DNA from: Bacillota bacterium
GTDB taxonomy: Bacteria; Bacillota; Clostridia; Christensenellales; SZUA-584
Direction: 5' to 3'
Assembly (NCBI GenBank): GCA_023461435.1
Contig: JAEYLC010000034.1
Coordinates: forward strand, 62,001 to 126,000
Length of the DNA stretch: 64,000 nt
Below the pieces are notes generated by a model, which ran no database searches, was not told where the DNA came from, and saw nothing but the letters and a program-made list of their open reading frames with translations. Shown in pieces: positions 6,959-16,451 of this stretch; the stretch's first letter is position 1, and every line of letters starts with the position of its first letter. Made by a program: the position numbers and the translations under genes.

Positions 6959-8368
6959 ATGAAAAAGAGTGTATTTGGTTTGGTTGTCACCACCAGAGGG
7001 TTCTTTAATCCGAAGCTGGCACAGGTAGGCAGGGAACAACTGATGCAAAAGCTGGATTCAATGGGGTACGAATACGTGGTGTTAAGCGTGGAAGATACGC
7101 AATACGGCTGCGTAGAGACGTACGAAGACGCCGAGAAATGTGCGAACCTGTTTAAGCAGCACCGGGATAAAATCGACGGTATCATCATAACGGCGCCAAA
7201 CTTTGGCGATGAGATCGCGGCAGTTAACTCTGTTCATCTGGCAGACCTGAATGTACCGGTTCTGGTGCACGCTTGTGATGACGACGTGGATAAAATGGAT
7301 CTTTCCCACCGCCGTGATTCTTTTTGCGGGAAACTATCGATTTGCAATAATCTGTACCAATACGGAATCAAGTTTACTGTGACAGAGCAGCATACAAGCG
7401 ACATTTTGAGCGACACGTTTACAAAGGACATCGAGGCCTTCGACAGAACTTGCCGTGTCGTCAACGGCATGCGCGGCGCACGCATAGCGCAGATCGGTAC
7501 GCGTCCGGCAGCCTTTCAAACGGTTCGGTTTTCAGAAAAATTGCTGCAAAAGTCCGGCATTACGGTTGTTCCGGTAGATTTATCCGATATTTATGCAGCG
7601 GCTGAAGGTCTGAAAGGCAATCCTGACGTGAAGGATCGGATTGCCGCCATAAAGGCATACGGGCATGTGGCCCCTCACATCAAAGAAGACCGGATTGAAA
7701 GATCCGCAAGGCTGAGTATGGCGGTTGAACGGTTTTTGGATGAGAACAAATGTGTCGCGGGTGCGATGCAGTGCTGGACATCCGTCGTTGAGAATTACGG
7801 ATGCGCGGCGTGCCTGCCAATGAGTCTTGAAAGCGAAAAAGGCAGAGCCATGGCATGCGAAACGGATATCAACGGCGCTCTGAGCATGTACGCCCTGAAT
7901 CTTGCTTCGGGCCGTCCGTCCGGTTATCTCGATTGGAACAACAGCTTTTTGGATGACAGGGATATGTGCATTATGATTCACTGTTCGAATTATCCGAAGA
8001 GCTTTATGGGAAGAGAATTTGAAATTTCCAATCTGGACGTTATGGGCGCCGCCAAAGGGGAAGAGATATGCTTCGGAGCCTGTAAGGCGCAGATTGCCCC
8101 CGGCCCTATGACTTTTGCAAAAATTACAACCGATGAAAACATCGGGCAGATGAAAGCTTATGTTGGTGAAGGAGAATTCACAGACGATCCGGTCGTGACG
8201 CCGGGCGCGCCCGGCGTTGTCCGAATCAAAGGTCTGCAAAAGTTGATGAAGTATATTTGCTATAACGGATTTGAACACCATGTCTCCATGAACCGCTCGA
8301 ATTCGGCAGATGTGATCAATGAAGCATTGGGCAAATACCTTGGCTGGCAAGTATATAAGCATGAATAA
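6959..8368 (+). CDS. L-fucose/L-arabinose isomerase-family protein
   Basis: A 470-residue protein of the fucose/arabinose isomerase superfamily. The N-terminal Rossmann-like half includes GIIITAPNFGDEIAAVNSVH. The second half includes QCWTSVVENYGCAACLPMS, which is typical of the metal-site region, and a C-terminal barrel ending HVSMNRSNSADVINEALGKYLGW. The family interconverts aldoses and ketoses using Mn(II). Start 6959 is fixed by GGAGG. Placed after two aldolases and before an ABC importer and a xylulokinase, it probably makes the ketose that is then phosphorylated. Possible substrates are fucose, D-arabinose or related sugars, and the sequence does not decide. Length is shorter than true FucI (about 590) and close to AraA-like members. 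Confidence 0.8.
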   Translation: MKKSVFGLVVTTRGFFNPKLAQVGREQLMQKLDSMGYEYVVLSVEDTQYGCVETYEDAEKCANLFKQHRDKIDGIIITAPNFGDEIAAVNSVHLADLNVPVLVHACDDDVDKMDLSHRRDSFCGKLSICNNLYQYGIKFTVTEQHTSDILSDTFTKDIEAFDRTCRVVNGMRGARIAQIGTRPAAFQTVRFSEKLLQKSGITVVPVDLSDIYAAAEGLKGNPDVKDRIAAIKAYGHVAPHIKEDRIERSARLSMAVERFLDENKCVAGAMQCWTSVVENYGCAACLPMSLESEKGRAMACETDINGALSMYALNLASGRPSGYLDWNNSFLDDRDMCIMIHCSNYPKSFMGREFEISNLDVMGAAKGEEICFGACKAQIAPGPMTFAKITTDENIGQMKAYVGEGEFTDDPVVTPGAPGVVRIKGLQKLMKYICYNGFEHHVSMNRSNSADVINEALGKYLGWQVYKHE

Positions 8369-8430
8369 AGCAAGCCACATTAATAACAGTACGTCTGATA
8401 TGTACGAAAATTAATGAAAGGGTTTAAATT

Positions 8431-9924
8431 ATGAGAGATTTTTTAGAGATAAAGGACATATCAAAAGCTTTTCCCGGTGTAAAAGCGCTTCTGAATGTCA
8501 CGATGAGCATTCGTCAAGGTGAAGTACATGCATTGTGCGGCGAAAACGGCGCTGGAAAAAGCACGCTCATGAACGTTCTTGCGGGGAATATTAAGCAGGA
8601 TTCAGGTGAGCTCGTTCTGAATGGCGAAGAACTGAAAATGCACAGTCAGCGGGATGCGCAGAACTATGGGATTTCCATTGTTTATCAAGAACGAAGCTTG
8701 ATCGATGAGCTCAGTGTGGCTGAAAACATATTTGCCAACAGACAGCCTAAAAACAAGGCTGGGTTGATCAACCGGGCAGAATTAAATGAAAGAGCTGCGG
8801 CAATCCTGAAAGAGCTGGATATGGAGCATATCAGCCCGAAATCCTTGGTCGGTTCGCTTCCCCCGGCCAAACAGCAGATGGTTGAAATCGCTAAGGCGCT
8901 GTCTCAAAAGCCCAAGCTTTTGATTCTTGATGAGCCCACGGCAACCATTACCCAATTGGAAGTGAACTCGCTTTTTAAAAAGATCAAAAGGCTTAAGCAA
9001 GAAGGGGTCACCGTTATATATATCTCACATCGTTTGGTTGAGATTTTTGAAATCGCTGATCGTGTATCCGTGTTGAAAGATGGCAAGTTCCAAGGCACTC
9101 ATGAAGCAAAAGATATTGTTGTTGAAGACATTATCAAGCTGATGGTGGGGCGTGACGTCAAAAAAGAGCATGCTGCATCTTGTGCGACGGATGAGACGGT
9201 ATTAAAGCTGAAAGATTATTACGGAGATCGGTTTGAAAATATCAGCTTTGAACTGAAAAAGGGTGAAATTCTTGCTTTTGCCGGGTTGGCAGGCGCAGGC
9301 CGGACGGAGCTGGCAAGAGCCATTGTGGGCGCCGACAGAATAATCAAAGGTGAGATATGGATTAACGGCAATAAAGCTTCGATAAGCAGCCCTCAAGATG
9401 CTATGAAATATGGGGTTTGCTATCTTCCGGAAGACAGAAATGAACAAGGCTTGTTTTTGGAGATGAGCATTCAGCAAAATATAGTTTCCGGAAGCTTGAG
9501 AAAATACGCAAAAACCATATTTATCAACGAAAAACGCATGTTCGAAGATTCGGAAGAATCGCGTAAAAATCTGCAGATTGCGACTCCCTCGGTAAAAAGA
9601 GCCGTTAACAATTTAAGCGGCGGAAACAAACAAAAAGTTGTATTTGCAAAATGGCTTCTGCTGAATTCCGATATTTTAATCGTCGATGAGCCCACAAGAG
9701 GAATAGATGTGGGAGCGAAATCAGAGATTTACAAAATTCTAAGAAACCTGGCCAAGCAGGGGAAAAGCATCATCGTGATTTCCTCTGATCTTCCCGAGGT
9801 GCTTGAAATCAGTGATCGGATCCTTGTGATGTGGAACGGGAAGATTACAGGTGAAGTTTCAAATCAAGAGGTTAATGCAGCTTCCGAAGAAGTCATCATG
9901 CGTTATGCATCCGGAATCAATTAA
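8431..9924 (+). CDS. Ribose/galactose-type ABC importer ATPase (two ATPase domains), importer 1
   Basis: A 497-residue RbsA/MglA-type ATPase with two fused nucleotide-binding domains. The first has Walker A GENGAGKST and Walker B LLILDEPTAT. Its signature is degenerate (SLPPAKQQMVEIAKAL). The second has the usual relaxed Walker A of this family (GLAGAGRTELARAI), the signature NLSGGNKQKVVFAKW and Walker B ILIVDEPTRGIDVGA. It powers uptake of a monosaccharide (CUT2 class) together with the permease and lipoprotein that follow. Gene order is ATPase-permease-binding protein. A GAAAGGG site precedes the ATG. Confidence 0.92.
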   Translation: MRDFLEIKDISKAFPGVKALLNVTMSIRQGEVHALCGENGAGKSTLMNVLAGNIKQDSGELVLNGEELKMHSQRDAQNYGISIVYQERSLIDELSVAENIFANRQPKNKAGLINRAELNERAAAILKELDMEHISPKSLVGSLPPAKQQMVEIAKALSQKPKLLILDEPTATITQLEVNSLFKKIKRLKQEGVTVIYISHRLVEIFEIADRVSVLKDGKFQGTHEAKDIVVEDIIKLMVGRDVKKEHAASCATDETVLKLKDYYGDRFENISFELKKGEILAFAGLAGAGRTELARAIVGADRIIKGEIWINGNKASISSPQDAMKYGVCYLPEDRNEQGLFLEMSIQQNIVSGSLRKYAKTIFINEKRMFEDSEESRKNLQIATPSVKRAVNNLSGGNKQKVVFAKWLLLNSDILIVDEPTRGIDVGAKSEIYKILRNLAKQGKSIIVISSDLPEVLEISDRILVMWNGKITGEVSNQEVNAASEEVIMRYASGIN

Positions 9925-9944
9925 GTATTGTGGAGGAATAGATT

Positions 9945-10925
9945 ATGAAAGCTATAAATAGCGAGAGTAAAAAACATAGTTTGCTTACTAAAATCGCAAC
10001 AGACAGAGTCCTTTCTCTGTTTTTAACAATTGTTATTATCATTTTGGTAGCCAGTTTTGTATGGCCAACTATTTTTCCGACATTTGACAACCTGTTCAGC
10101 GTGCTGTTGGGTGTTTCAATTGAATCAATAGTGGCTGTGGGTATGATGATACTGATGATCTCCGGGGTGTTTGACCTCTCGGTTGGCGCGGTTGTTGCCG
10201 TATCCGGCGGCTTAACGGCCAATTTGATGAACTATTCACATATTGATCCGCTGCTCGCTATTCTATGCGGTCTCTTGGCGGCTGTGATTATCGGGATCAT
10301 TAACGGCGTGTTTATTGCCTATGTCGGTATTAATGCGATGATTCAAACTCTGGCTATGATGGGTATTGCCCGCGGTTTTGCACTTATCGCAAGCGGAGGC
10401 GGTATTCCTAATCTCCCGAAGGCTTTCAACGCATTGGGACAGACGAAAATATTCGGCATACAGACACCGGTATTCTTTATGGCCATCATTGTCATCATAT
10501 TTGCGATTCTTGTTTCAAAGACCGTGTTTTTTAGAAGGAACTACTATATCGGCGGAAATGAAAAGGCTGCTTTTTTATCAGGTATTAATGTAAAGAAAAT
10601 GATTCTATTCAATTTTGTCCTGAGTGCTTTTCTGGCTGGCGTCGCGGGTATTCTCCTGACTTCCCGCTTGGGGATGGCGAATTCATCCTCGGGAACAGGT
10701 CTTGAGCTAAAGGCGATCACCGCTGTTATTCTGGGGGGTGCCAGCCTTAAAGGCGGCCAAGGCAATATATGGGGCGCTGTATTGGGCGCTGTATTTATGG
10801 GATTGACCGGCAACATCATGATTATAGCGCGGGTGCCTGTGGAATGGCAGCAGATTGTAACTGGCACAATACTGATACTGGCAGTGACTATTGACGTGGT
10901 CATAAAGAAGAAACGCGAAATATAG
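9945..10925 (+). CDS. Ribose-type ABC importer permease, importer 1
   Basis: A 326-residue polytopic membrane protein of the RbsC family with about ten hydrophobic segments. It carries the family marks ISGVFDLSVGAVVAVSGG and AITAVILGGASLKGGQGNIWGAVLGA. It would homodimerise to form the channel energised by the ATPase at 8431. Only 20 bases separate it from the ATPase stop, with GGAGGAA in between. The base composition of this stretch is visibly more AT-rich than that of the operon after 25977. Confidence 0.92.
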   Translation: MKAINSESKKHSLLTKIATDRVLSLFLTIVIIILVASFVWPTIFPTFDNLFSVLLGVSIESIVAVGMMILMISGVFDLSVGAVVAVSGGLTANLMNYSHIDPLLAILCGLLAAVIIGIINGVFIAYVGINAMIQTLAMMGIARGFALIASGGGIPNLPKAFNALGQTKIFGIQTPVFFMAIIVIIFAILVSKTVFFRRNYYIGGNEKAAFLSGINVKKMILFNFVLSAFLAGVAGILLTSRLGMANSSSGTGLELKAITAVILGGASLKGGQGNIWGAVLGAVFMGLTGNIMIIARVPVEWQQIVTGTILILAVTIDVVIKKKREI

Positions 10926-10977
10926 CAGAAACTGTTTTGAGTAGATATTACTCAAATAAAATAAACGAAGGAGAAGA

Positions 10978-12048
10978 ATGATGAAAAAAGGAATTGGGAC
11001 GTTGGTCATCACTCTGTTGGTTGCAACCATGCTGTTTGCTTTTGCAGGATGCGGAACACCCATTGTAGAAACTCCGGCGGATAGTCCGTCTGCGGAATCT
11101 GCTAATGTCGACACAAAGCCAGCGGAAGAAAGCAATGATCAGCCAACGGGGGATTACTCAAACCAGGAATACGTTATGGTTACGTTCCTTACAAATTTCC
11201 CCCTTTACGTTGATCATGACATCAAGGCGTTTAATGCCTGGGGTGAAAAGATGGGTGTTAAGCATTCCGTCGTCGGGCCTGCGGACGCAAATGCGGAAGC
11301 TGCTGTTAGTGCCCTTGAGCAAGTGATTGCGTCAAAACCTGCGGGATTGCTCGTAAACGGTATTGATGACAGCTTGATTCCCGCAATTAATTCAGCTGTT
11401 GAGGCTGGTATCAATGTTGTGCTTTATGACGGAGACATTCCGAACAGCAATCGCACAGGTCACATTGGATCGAACTGGTATAATATCGGTGTTGAGCAGG
11501 GCAAAGCAATGGCAGAACTGCTTAATGGCGAAGGTAAAGTTGCATATATGGGTATCGTAGGAAGCCCGAATATGGAACTTGGGTTTCAAGGACTTCTGGA
11601 TACGCTTGCTGGTTATCCGGGGATAGAAGTGGTTGGCAAGTATGACGACAAGGCTTCAATCGAAGAAGCGGCCAGCATCACGACAAATATTTTAACGGCG
11701 TTCCCGGATATCGATGGCATTTGTGGCTTTGACGCCATGAGCGGCCCGGGAATCGGAACGGCGATCAAGGAAGCGGGAAAAGCCGGACAGATCAAAGTGA
11801 CGACTGTTGATTGGCAGCCCGAGCATTTGAACCTTGTGAAGGAAGGCGTGATCGACGTTTTGGTTGGTCAGAAGCGTGAGCTGTTTACATCGATTGGTGC
11901 ACAGTGGTTGTTTGATGCATACAACAGTACAGTGCAGCTGACATCAAACGATCAAGGCGCAGGGCTCTCGGTTATACCGAACGACTGTGATGCCGGTATA
12001 ATTATCATCAACAAAGACAACGTTGATACGATCATTGAGAACTATTAA
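10978..12048 (+). CDS. Sugar-binding lipoprotein of ABC importer 1
   Basis: A 356-residue periplasmic-binding-protein-like receptor of the ribose-binding family. A signal peptide with lipobox FAFAGC is followed by an acidic low-complexity linker (ESANVDTKPAEESND), then the two-lobed type I fold. The middle part (SALEQVIASKPAGLLVNG, then INVVLYDGD) is typical of monosaccharide binders, as is SGPGIGTAIKEAGKAGQIKVTTVDW. Two ATGs are adjacent (10978, 10981), and the second has the better spacing from GAAGGAG. It delivers the substrate to the permease at 9945. A stem-loop follows the stop codon. Confidence 0.92.
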   Translation: MMKKGIGTLVITLLVATMLFAFAGCGTPIVETPADSPSAESANVDTKPAEESNDQPTGDYSNQEYVMVTFLTNFPLYVDHDIKAFNAWGEKMGVKHSVVGPADANAEAAVSALEQVIASKPAGLLVNGIDDSLIPAINSAVEAGINVVLYDGDIPNSNRTGHIGSNWYNIGVEQGKAMAELLNGEGKVAYMGIVGSPNMELGFQGLLDTLAGYPGIEVVGKYDDKASIEEAASITTNILTAFPDIDGICGFDAMSGPGIGTAIKEAGKAGQIKVTTVDWQPEHLNLVKEGVIDVLVGQKRELFTSIGAQWLFDAYNSTVQLTSNDQGAGLSVIPNDCDAGIIIINKDNVDTIIENY

Positions 12049-12073
12049 GCTGTTGATATGTGAAAGCTGTTTT

Positions 12074-12099
12074 GGGTTGGGGTATAATTACCCCAACCC
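12074..12099 (+). other. Intercistronic stem-loop after the importer 1 binding protein
   Basis: GGGTTGGGGT and ACCCCAACCC form a perfect 10-base stem with loop ATAATT, 26 bases after the stop codon. There is no T-run, so it is more likely an mRNA-stabilising or partial-attenuation hairpin than a full terminator. Confidence 0.65.
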
Positions 12100-12119
12100 T
12101 ACCCCTTAAAGAGGATGAT

Positions 12120-12662
12120 ATGTGTAAAGATAATAACACTGAAATCGAGTTAATGTCAATTCATGACGAAATTTTTTCAAAGTACGGATGGATTCTTGAA
12201 AAGCCTTGCCCCAGTCCGACAATAGAAACGGGGCATGTGCGGCAATGGTTTTCCATTGCGCCTATGGACGGGTTTCTCGCGGAGCAGTCAATATCGTATT
12301 TTGAGACGAAAAAAGTACCGATAGAGTGCAGAAGTCTGGAATGCGTGTTTTTTGATGACGAAGCTTATATCAACATCGGAGAAAGCCGATCTGTCCTCTT
12401 TGTGGCATTGCCGGACAGGGACGGCGGTAAAGCCCCGGATGAGAACTCGATAAAAGCGTTTCTTATTCCGCCGGGAGTCAGCGTGATTGTGAAACATGGG
12501 GTATGGCATTGGTCACCGTACCCGGTTGATTGTGACAACCGGTATTTGCTCATGCTTGCGGGCAGAGTTTACAAATACCGGGGTGAGCAGCTTTGGGTTA
12601 ATGAAGATTATGTGGTATTTAAGGATTTGCAGAATACCTACACAATTAAAGACGGTATTTAA
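12120..12662 (+). CDS. Ureidoglycolate lyase-like (AllA-fold) protein
   Basis: A 180-residue cytosolic protein. The segment SIKAFLIPPGVSVIVKHGVWHWSPYPV resembles the metal-site strand of the ureidoglycolate lyase (AllA) family, where a G-V-W-H motif sits on a cupin-like barrel. No purine or allantoin genes are nearby, so the reaction is more likely on a sugar acid or sugar derivative. That is inference, and the family call itself is moderate. ATG 12120 follows AAAGAGG. It sits between the importer and the TIM-barrel isomerase in the LacI operon. It and the DUF4867-like gene at 4392 may both be beta-barrel accessory enzymes. Confidence 0.55.
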   Translation: MCKDNNTEIELMSIHDEIFSKYGWILEKPCPSPTIETGHVRQWFSIAPMDGFLAEQSISYFETKKVPIECRSLECVFFDDEAYINIGESRSVLFVALPDRDGGKAPDENSIKAFLIPPGVSVIVKHGVWHWSPYPVDCDNRYLLMLAGRVYKYRGEQLWVNEDYVVFKDLQNTYTIKDGI

Positions 12663-12781
12663 AACCGCATGGCGTATATGGATGTAGAAAAGTGATGATT
12701 CAAAGTGCGCAGCGCAAATAAAGCAGTATTTTTAAGCAGTGAAGTCTCGACAAAAACGGAAAAGGGGAAAGCCGAAAGCAA

Positions 12782-13612
12782 ATGAGGTTTGGTTTAGGCA
12801 GTTTTGTTTACAGGTGGGCGGTAGGACGGGATTATTACAAGCCCAAGCATCCAATGACGCTGGAGCAGTTTGCAATGCGATCCGTATTTCTTGGTGTTGA
12901 AGGCGTTATGATATGCAATAATTTTAAATTACCCGAGATTCCGGTCTCCGCGTTGCATGAAGTGCGCCAAGTTCTCGAACAGAAAAATATGTTTATAGAA
13001 ACGGGCGCGCGAGGCAGGACCCCTGAATATTTTATCAGTGTTTTGGAAGCGTCAAAACACATTGGATCGAAACTGATGCGGGTGGTCTACGATATTAACA
13101 GAGATGTCGGTCAGGACCAGATACTCTGGCAGCTTAACGAGGCGCGCGTATGTCTCAAAGAGGTGCTGGAGCGTGCCAGAAAAATGGGAATCACGATTGC
13201 AGTTGAAAATTACTTTAATATGCACATAGATGAGATAAAAGCCTTGCTGCAATATTTTAACGATGAGTACATGGGAGCTTGTCTGGATACATGCAATTCC
13301 GTGTCGAATATTGAAAAGCCTGAATATGTGTTTTACAGTCTGCTGCCCTATGCCAAGTCTGTTCATTTTAAAGACTATGCGGTTGAGATGAATCCCAGAG
13401 GGAACATAATCAAGGGGGTCGCCCTCGGGGATGGTGAAGTGAATTTTCCCAATCTGATTGATTTGTTGAAACAGCATGATTTTGCGGGGAACATTTGCCT
13501 TGAACTGTATATTGACCGTATGGAAACGGAAGAAGAAACGCTTCAATACGAAGAACAATGCATTAAAAAAAGCATACGATATGCAAAAAAAATAGGGTTG
13601 CTGAACCAATAG
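12782..13612 (+). CDS. Sugar phosphate isomerase/epimerase (AP-endonuclease-2-like TIM barrel)
   Basis: A 276-residue TIM barrel of the xylose-isomerase-like superfamily. The four metal ligands expected in the family are visible: Glu in TIAVENY, Asp in ACLDTCN, His in SVHFKDY and Glu in ICLELY. Members include tagatose/psicose 3-epimerases, hydroxypyruvate isomerases, inosose enzymes and the tetrulose-phosphate epimerase EryC, so the exact reaction is open. It lies ten bases before the xylulokinase, which suggests that it epimerises or isomerises the ketose before or after phosphorylation. AAAAGGGG precedes the ATG. Confidence 0.8.
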   Translation: MRFGLGSFVYRWAVGRDYYKPKHPMTLEQFAMRSVFLGVEGVMICNNFKLPEIPVSALHEVRQVLEQKNMFIETGARGRTPEYFISVLEASKHIGSKLMRVVYDINRDVGQDQILWQLNEARVCLKEVLERARKMGITIAVENYFNMHIDEIKALLQYFNDEYMGACLDTCNSVSNIEKPEYVFYSLLPYAKSVHFKDYAVEMNPRGNIIKGVALGDGEVNFPNLIDLLKQHDFAGNICLELYIDRMETEEETLQYEEQCIKKSIRYAKKIGLLNQ

Positions 13613-13621
13613 GGGGTCGTC

Positions 13622-15148
13622 ATGAGCGTATATGTATTAGGAATTGATCTTGGAACGTCGGGTTGTAAAATGGTTCTTGCAGATGAGAAGCTGAATATCG
13701 TTCATTCAAGCCTGATCGGATATCCGTTGGATTCTCCCAAGCCGGGCTGGTATGAGCAGGATACCGGATTGTGGTGGGACGCGGTTAAAAAAGGCATAAA
13801 GAGCATTACGTCAAAAGTTGATGATATCAATAAAATAAAGGCCATTGGTTTTTCCGGGCAGATGCACGGTTTGGTTGCGGTCAACAAAGATATGACAGCC
13901 GTCCGGCCCTGCATGATTTGGGCGGATTTCAGAAATGAAACGCAATGCGATCAAATATATGATATGGTTGGCGGCGAGAAGGCGCTTTTAAAGCTGACGA
14001 ACAACAAAATGCTGACGGCCTATACCGGCGGCAAAATACTCTGGATGATGCAAAATGAGCCTGAGCTTTTTGACCAAACCGTTTGCGTGATCAATCCCAA
14101 GGATTATATTCGTCTTTGCTTAACGGGCGAGTTGGCGACGGATATGTCGGACGCCTCCGGAACTGGCTTGCTTGATGTCAAACACCGCTCATGGTGCTAT
14201 GAGCTGACGGACAAAATCGGCATTCCGCGACGCATATTGCCAAAGATTTATGAATCCAATGAGATCGCGGGATATGTGAAGCCCGAGGTCGCGAGAGAAT
14301 TGGGACTGCCCGAAAACCTTCCCGTGGCAGCCGGGGGCGGAGACGCCATTGTTCAGACAACGGGAACCGGCGTTATCAGGCAGGGTGTGTTTAATACCAC
14401 CATCGGGACCGGCGGGATCGTTGCCACAAGTCTGGATAAGTTCTGTGAGAATGCAGACGGAAACCTGCAGATATTCTGCAATAACGTACCGGGGAAATGG
14501 CATGCAATGGGAGTCATGCTGGGGGCCGGCGGCGCTCTCAAGTGGATAAAGGAAATCCTTTGTATATCTGAGATAGAAACGGCAAAGCTGACCGGACGAA
14601 ACGTGTACGACCTGATGACCGAGGAGGCTGCCGGCGTGGAGCCGGGTGCGGAAGGGCTGCTGTTCCTGCCGTTCCTTCTTGGGCAAAGATGTCCTTATGC
14701 GGATGCCAAATCGAGAGCCGCTTTCATTGGCTTGACGCCCCGGCATGATAAGCGCCATTTGATCCGAAGTCTGATGGAAGGTGTCGTGCTCAGTCTGAAG
14801 GATATGTCTGACCTGATTGTAAAATTGGGCACGGATCTGACTCAAATCAGAGCTTCCGGCGGCGGCTCCAGCAGCGCTTTATGGAGGCAAATGCAAGCGG
14901 ATATCTTTAATGCGGATGTATTCACAATGAACAATTCTGCAGACGGCGGTGCTTTGGGTGCCGCTATCCTTGGCGGGCTTAGCGTCGGTGTTTGGGATAA
15001 TATTGAGGAAGCGGCCGCTTTGCTGGAGATTGAAACCACAACATATGCAAACAAATGCGGAATTGGTCAATATGAGAAACTGCTTGACGCATACAAAAAG
15101 ATTTACCCAGGATTGAAGCCTGTTTTTGACTCTATTGTTACACTATAA
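13622..15148 (+). CDS. xylB: Xylulokinase-type FGGY carbohydrate kinase
   Basis: A 508-residue FGGY kinase. The N-terminal ATPase motif is GIDLGTSGCKM. The xylulokinase-specific FSGQMHGLV follows at about residue 80, and the ATP-site segment NTTIGTGGIVATS lies near the middle. The conserved C-terminal RASGGGSSSALWRQMQADI and GGALGAAILGG are present. It phosphorylates a ketopentose or similar ketose with ATP. XylB-like motifs suggest D-xylulose, but related kinases accept ribulose, fuculose and others. Being in the same operon as an isomerase and aldolases, it may make the sugar phosphate the aldolases cleave. GGGGGT lies just before the ATG. Confidence 0.82.
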   Translation: MSVYVLGIDLGTSGCKMVLADEKLNIVHSSLIGYPLDSPKPGWYEQDTGLWWDAVKKGIKSITSKVDDINKIKAIGFSGQMHGLVAVNKDMTAVRPCMIWADFRNETQCDQIYDMVGGEKALLKLTNNKMLTAYTGGKILWMMQNEPELFDQTVCVINPKDYIRLCLTGELATDMSDASGTGLLDVKHRSWCYELTDKIGIPRRILPKIYESNEIAGYVKPEVARELGLPENLPVAAGGGDAIVQTTGTGVIRQGVFNTTIGTGGIVATSLDKFCENADGNLQIFCNNVPGKWHAMGVMLGAGGALKWIKEILCISEIETAKLTGRNVYDLMTEEAAGVEPGAEGLLFLPFLLGQRCPYADAKSRAAFIGLTPRHDKRHLIRSLMEGVVLSLKDMSDLIVKLGTDLTQIRASGGGSSSALWRQMQADIFNADVFTMNNSADGGALGAAILGGLSVGVWDNIEEAAALLEIETTTYANKCGIGQYEKLLDAYKKIYPGLKPVFDSIVTL

Positions 15149-15197
15149 GTTTTAAGGTAAAATAAACAAAAGAAGATAACAAAGGATAATAAAAATA

Positions 15198-16241
15198 ATG
15201 GACAATAGTATTCAAAAAGGCACGACAATCTATGATATTGCGGAGAAGACAGGGCTTTCCGCAGCTACTGTTTCTCGGGTTCTGAACGGGAAGGACAATA
15301 TCTCGGAAAAAACAAGAAACAAAGTGATGGCTGCGGCGAAAGAGCTGCACTATGTGACGAATACATTTGCGCGCTCTCTTAAAACAAAGAAGACGGAACA
15401 GATCATTATTTCAATACCGGATCAAAGCAACCCGTTCTACTTTGATATGATAGACCAGATCCATAAGCAGGCAAAGCTAAACGGTTATTCTGTGCTGCTC
15501 AATTTGACGGAATCTAATGAAAAAGAAGAACTGAAAATTCTGAAAAAGATGAAGAATAATCTGGCGGATGCTTTGATCATGGTCACCGTCAATATCACGG
15601 ATGAGCTTGTGAAGGAAGCCAAAAACTCGGATCATCCTGTGGTTTTAAGCGGTATCTGCTTAAATACGCGTGATATGTCTGAAGTGACATATGATTATGT
15701 GGGCGTTGATACTTACCGCGGCGTATACATAGCGGCTCAGCATCTGATCGAGAACGGTCATAAGAATATCGGATACATTGGTCTTTCGGTGGACTCTCAG
15801 CCGGGACATCAGCGTTATCAGGGATTTTGCGATGCGCTCAATCACGCGGGGCTGCGGATTGAGCATAACCATGTGGTTCTGGGCGGTATTACGGAAGAAT
15901 TCGGGTATCTGGCGGCAAAGCAGCTTTTACAGGCGGGTTCTCATCCCTCGGCGCTTTGCACGTCGAGTGACATCATCGCGCTTGGCGTCTACAGAGCATT
16001 AAAAGAGGATAAAGTCAAAGTGCCGGATGAGATAAGTATTGTGTCTATGGACAATACGGAGATTTGTGCGCATATTTATCCCAGCTTGAGTTCGGTAGCC
16101 GTGTATGAAGGAGAAATCGGCCGTACGGCGGCCGAGATAATATTCAGACGGCTTAAAGGATTCGACGGGGAGTTTCAAAATATCGTATTCCAGCCTAAGT
16201 TGATTATAAGAGAATCATCCGACCAAAAAAAGCAGCAATAA
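15198..16241 (+). CDS. LacI-family transcriptional repressor of the sugar operon
   Basis: A 347-residue regulator. Residues about 8-60 hold the LacI helix-turn-helix and hinge (TIYDIAEKTGLSAATVSRVLNG, ending ARSLKTKKT). The remainder is a periplasmic-binding-protein-like sensor (SNPFYFDMIDQIHKQAK, then ENGHKNIGYIG, then ALCTSSDIIALGVYRAL). It closes the 4392-16241 transcription unit, 50 bases after the xylulokinase. The AATCGATT operators at 4361 and 5081-5110 are the natural targets. The inducer is probably the imported sugar or its phosphate. Confidence 0.9.
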   Translation: MDNSIQKGTTIYDIAEKTGLSAATVSRVLNGKDNISEKTRNKVMAAAKELHYVTNTFARSLKTKKTEQIIISIPDQSNPFYFDMIDQIHKQAKLNGYSVLLNLTESNEKEELKILKKMKNNLADALIMVTVNITDELVKEAKNSDHPVVLSGICLNTRDMSEVTYDYVGVDTYRGVYIAAQHLIENGHKNIGYIGLSVDSQPGHQRYQGFCDALNHAGLRIEHNHVVLGGITEEFGYLAAKQLLQAGSHPSALCTSSDIIALGVYRALKEDKVKVPDEISIVSMDNTEICAHIYPSLSSVAVYEGEIGRTAAEIIFRRLKGFDGEFQNIVFQPKLIIRESSDQKKQQ

Positions 16242-16289
16242 GGGGGCGATGCAAAGCCGGTCGTAAAAATTAAATTCAGCAGCGGATGC

Positions 16290-16362
16290 CATGCGTGGCG
16301 CGACCATGACGCATGATTATTTGAAATTTACTTTTACCAAACCAACCGTAAAAGCATTTGGT
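16290..16362. promoter_or_regulatory. Two inverted repeats in the gap before the BMC operon
   Basis: CATGCGT (16290-16296) pairs with ACGCATG (16309-16315) around a 12-base loop. ACCAAA (16336-16341) mirrors TTTGGT (16357-16362). Both lie in the 210-base gap between the LacI gene and the FGGY kinase. No convincing -35/-10 pair or AATCGATT operator was found here. The sites may serve regulation of the BMC operon, but read-through from the LacI operon is also possible. Confidence 0.35.
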
Positions 16363-16451
16363 CGCCCAGTTCCGGAAAAGGGTAGAAACGGCTATCCCTT
16401 GCCGAAGCAGTTGAAGATTTCAGCACAATATTGAATAAGAGGAATTAAGAG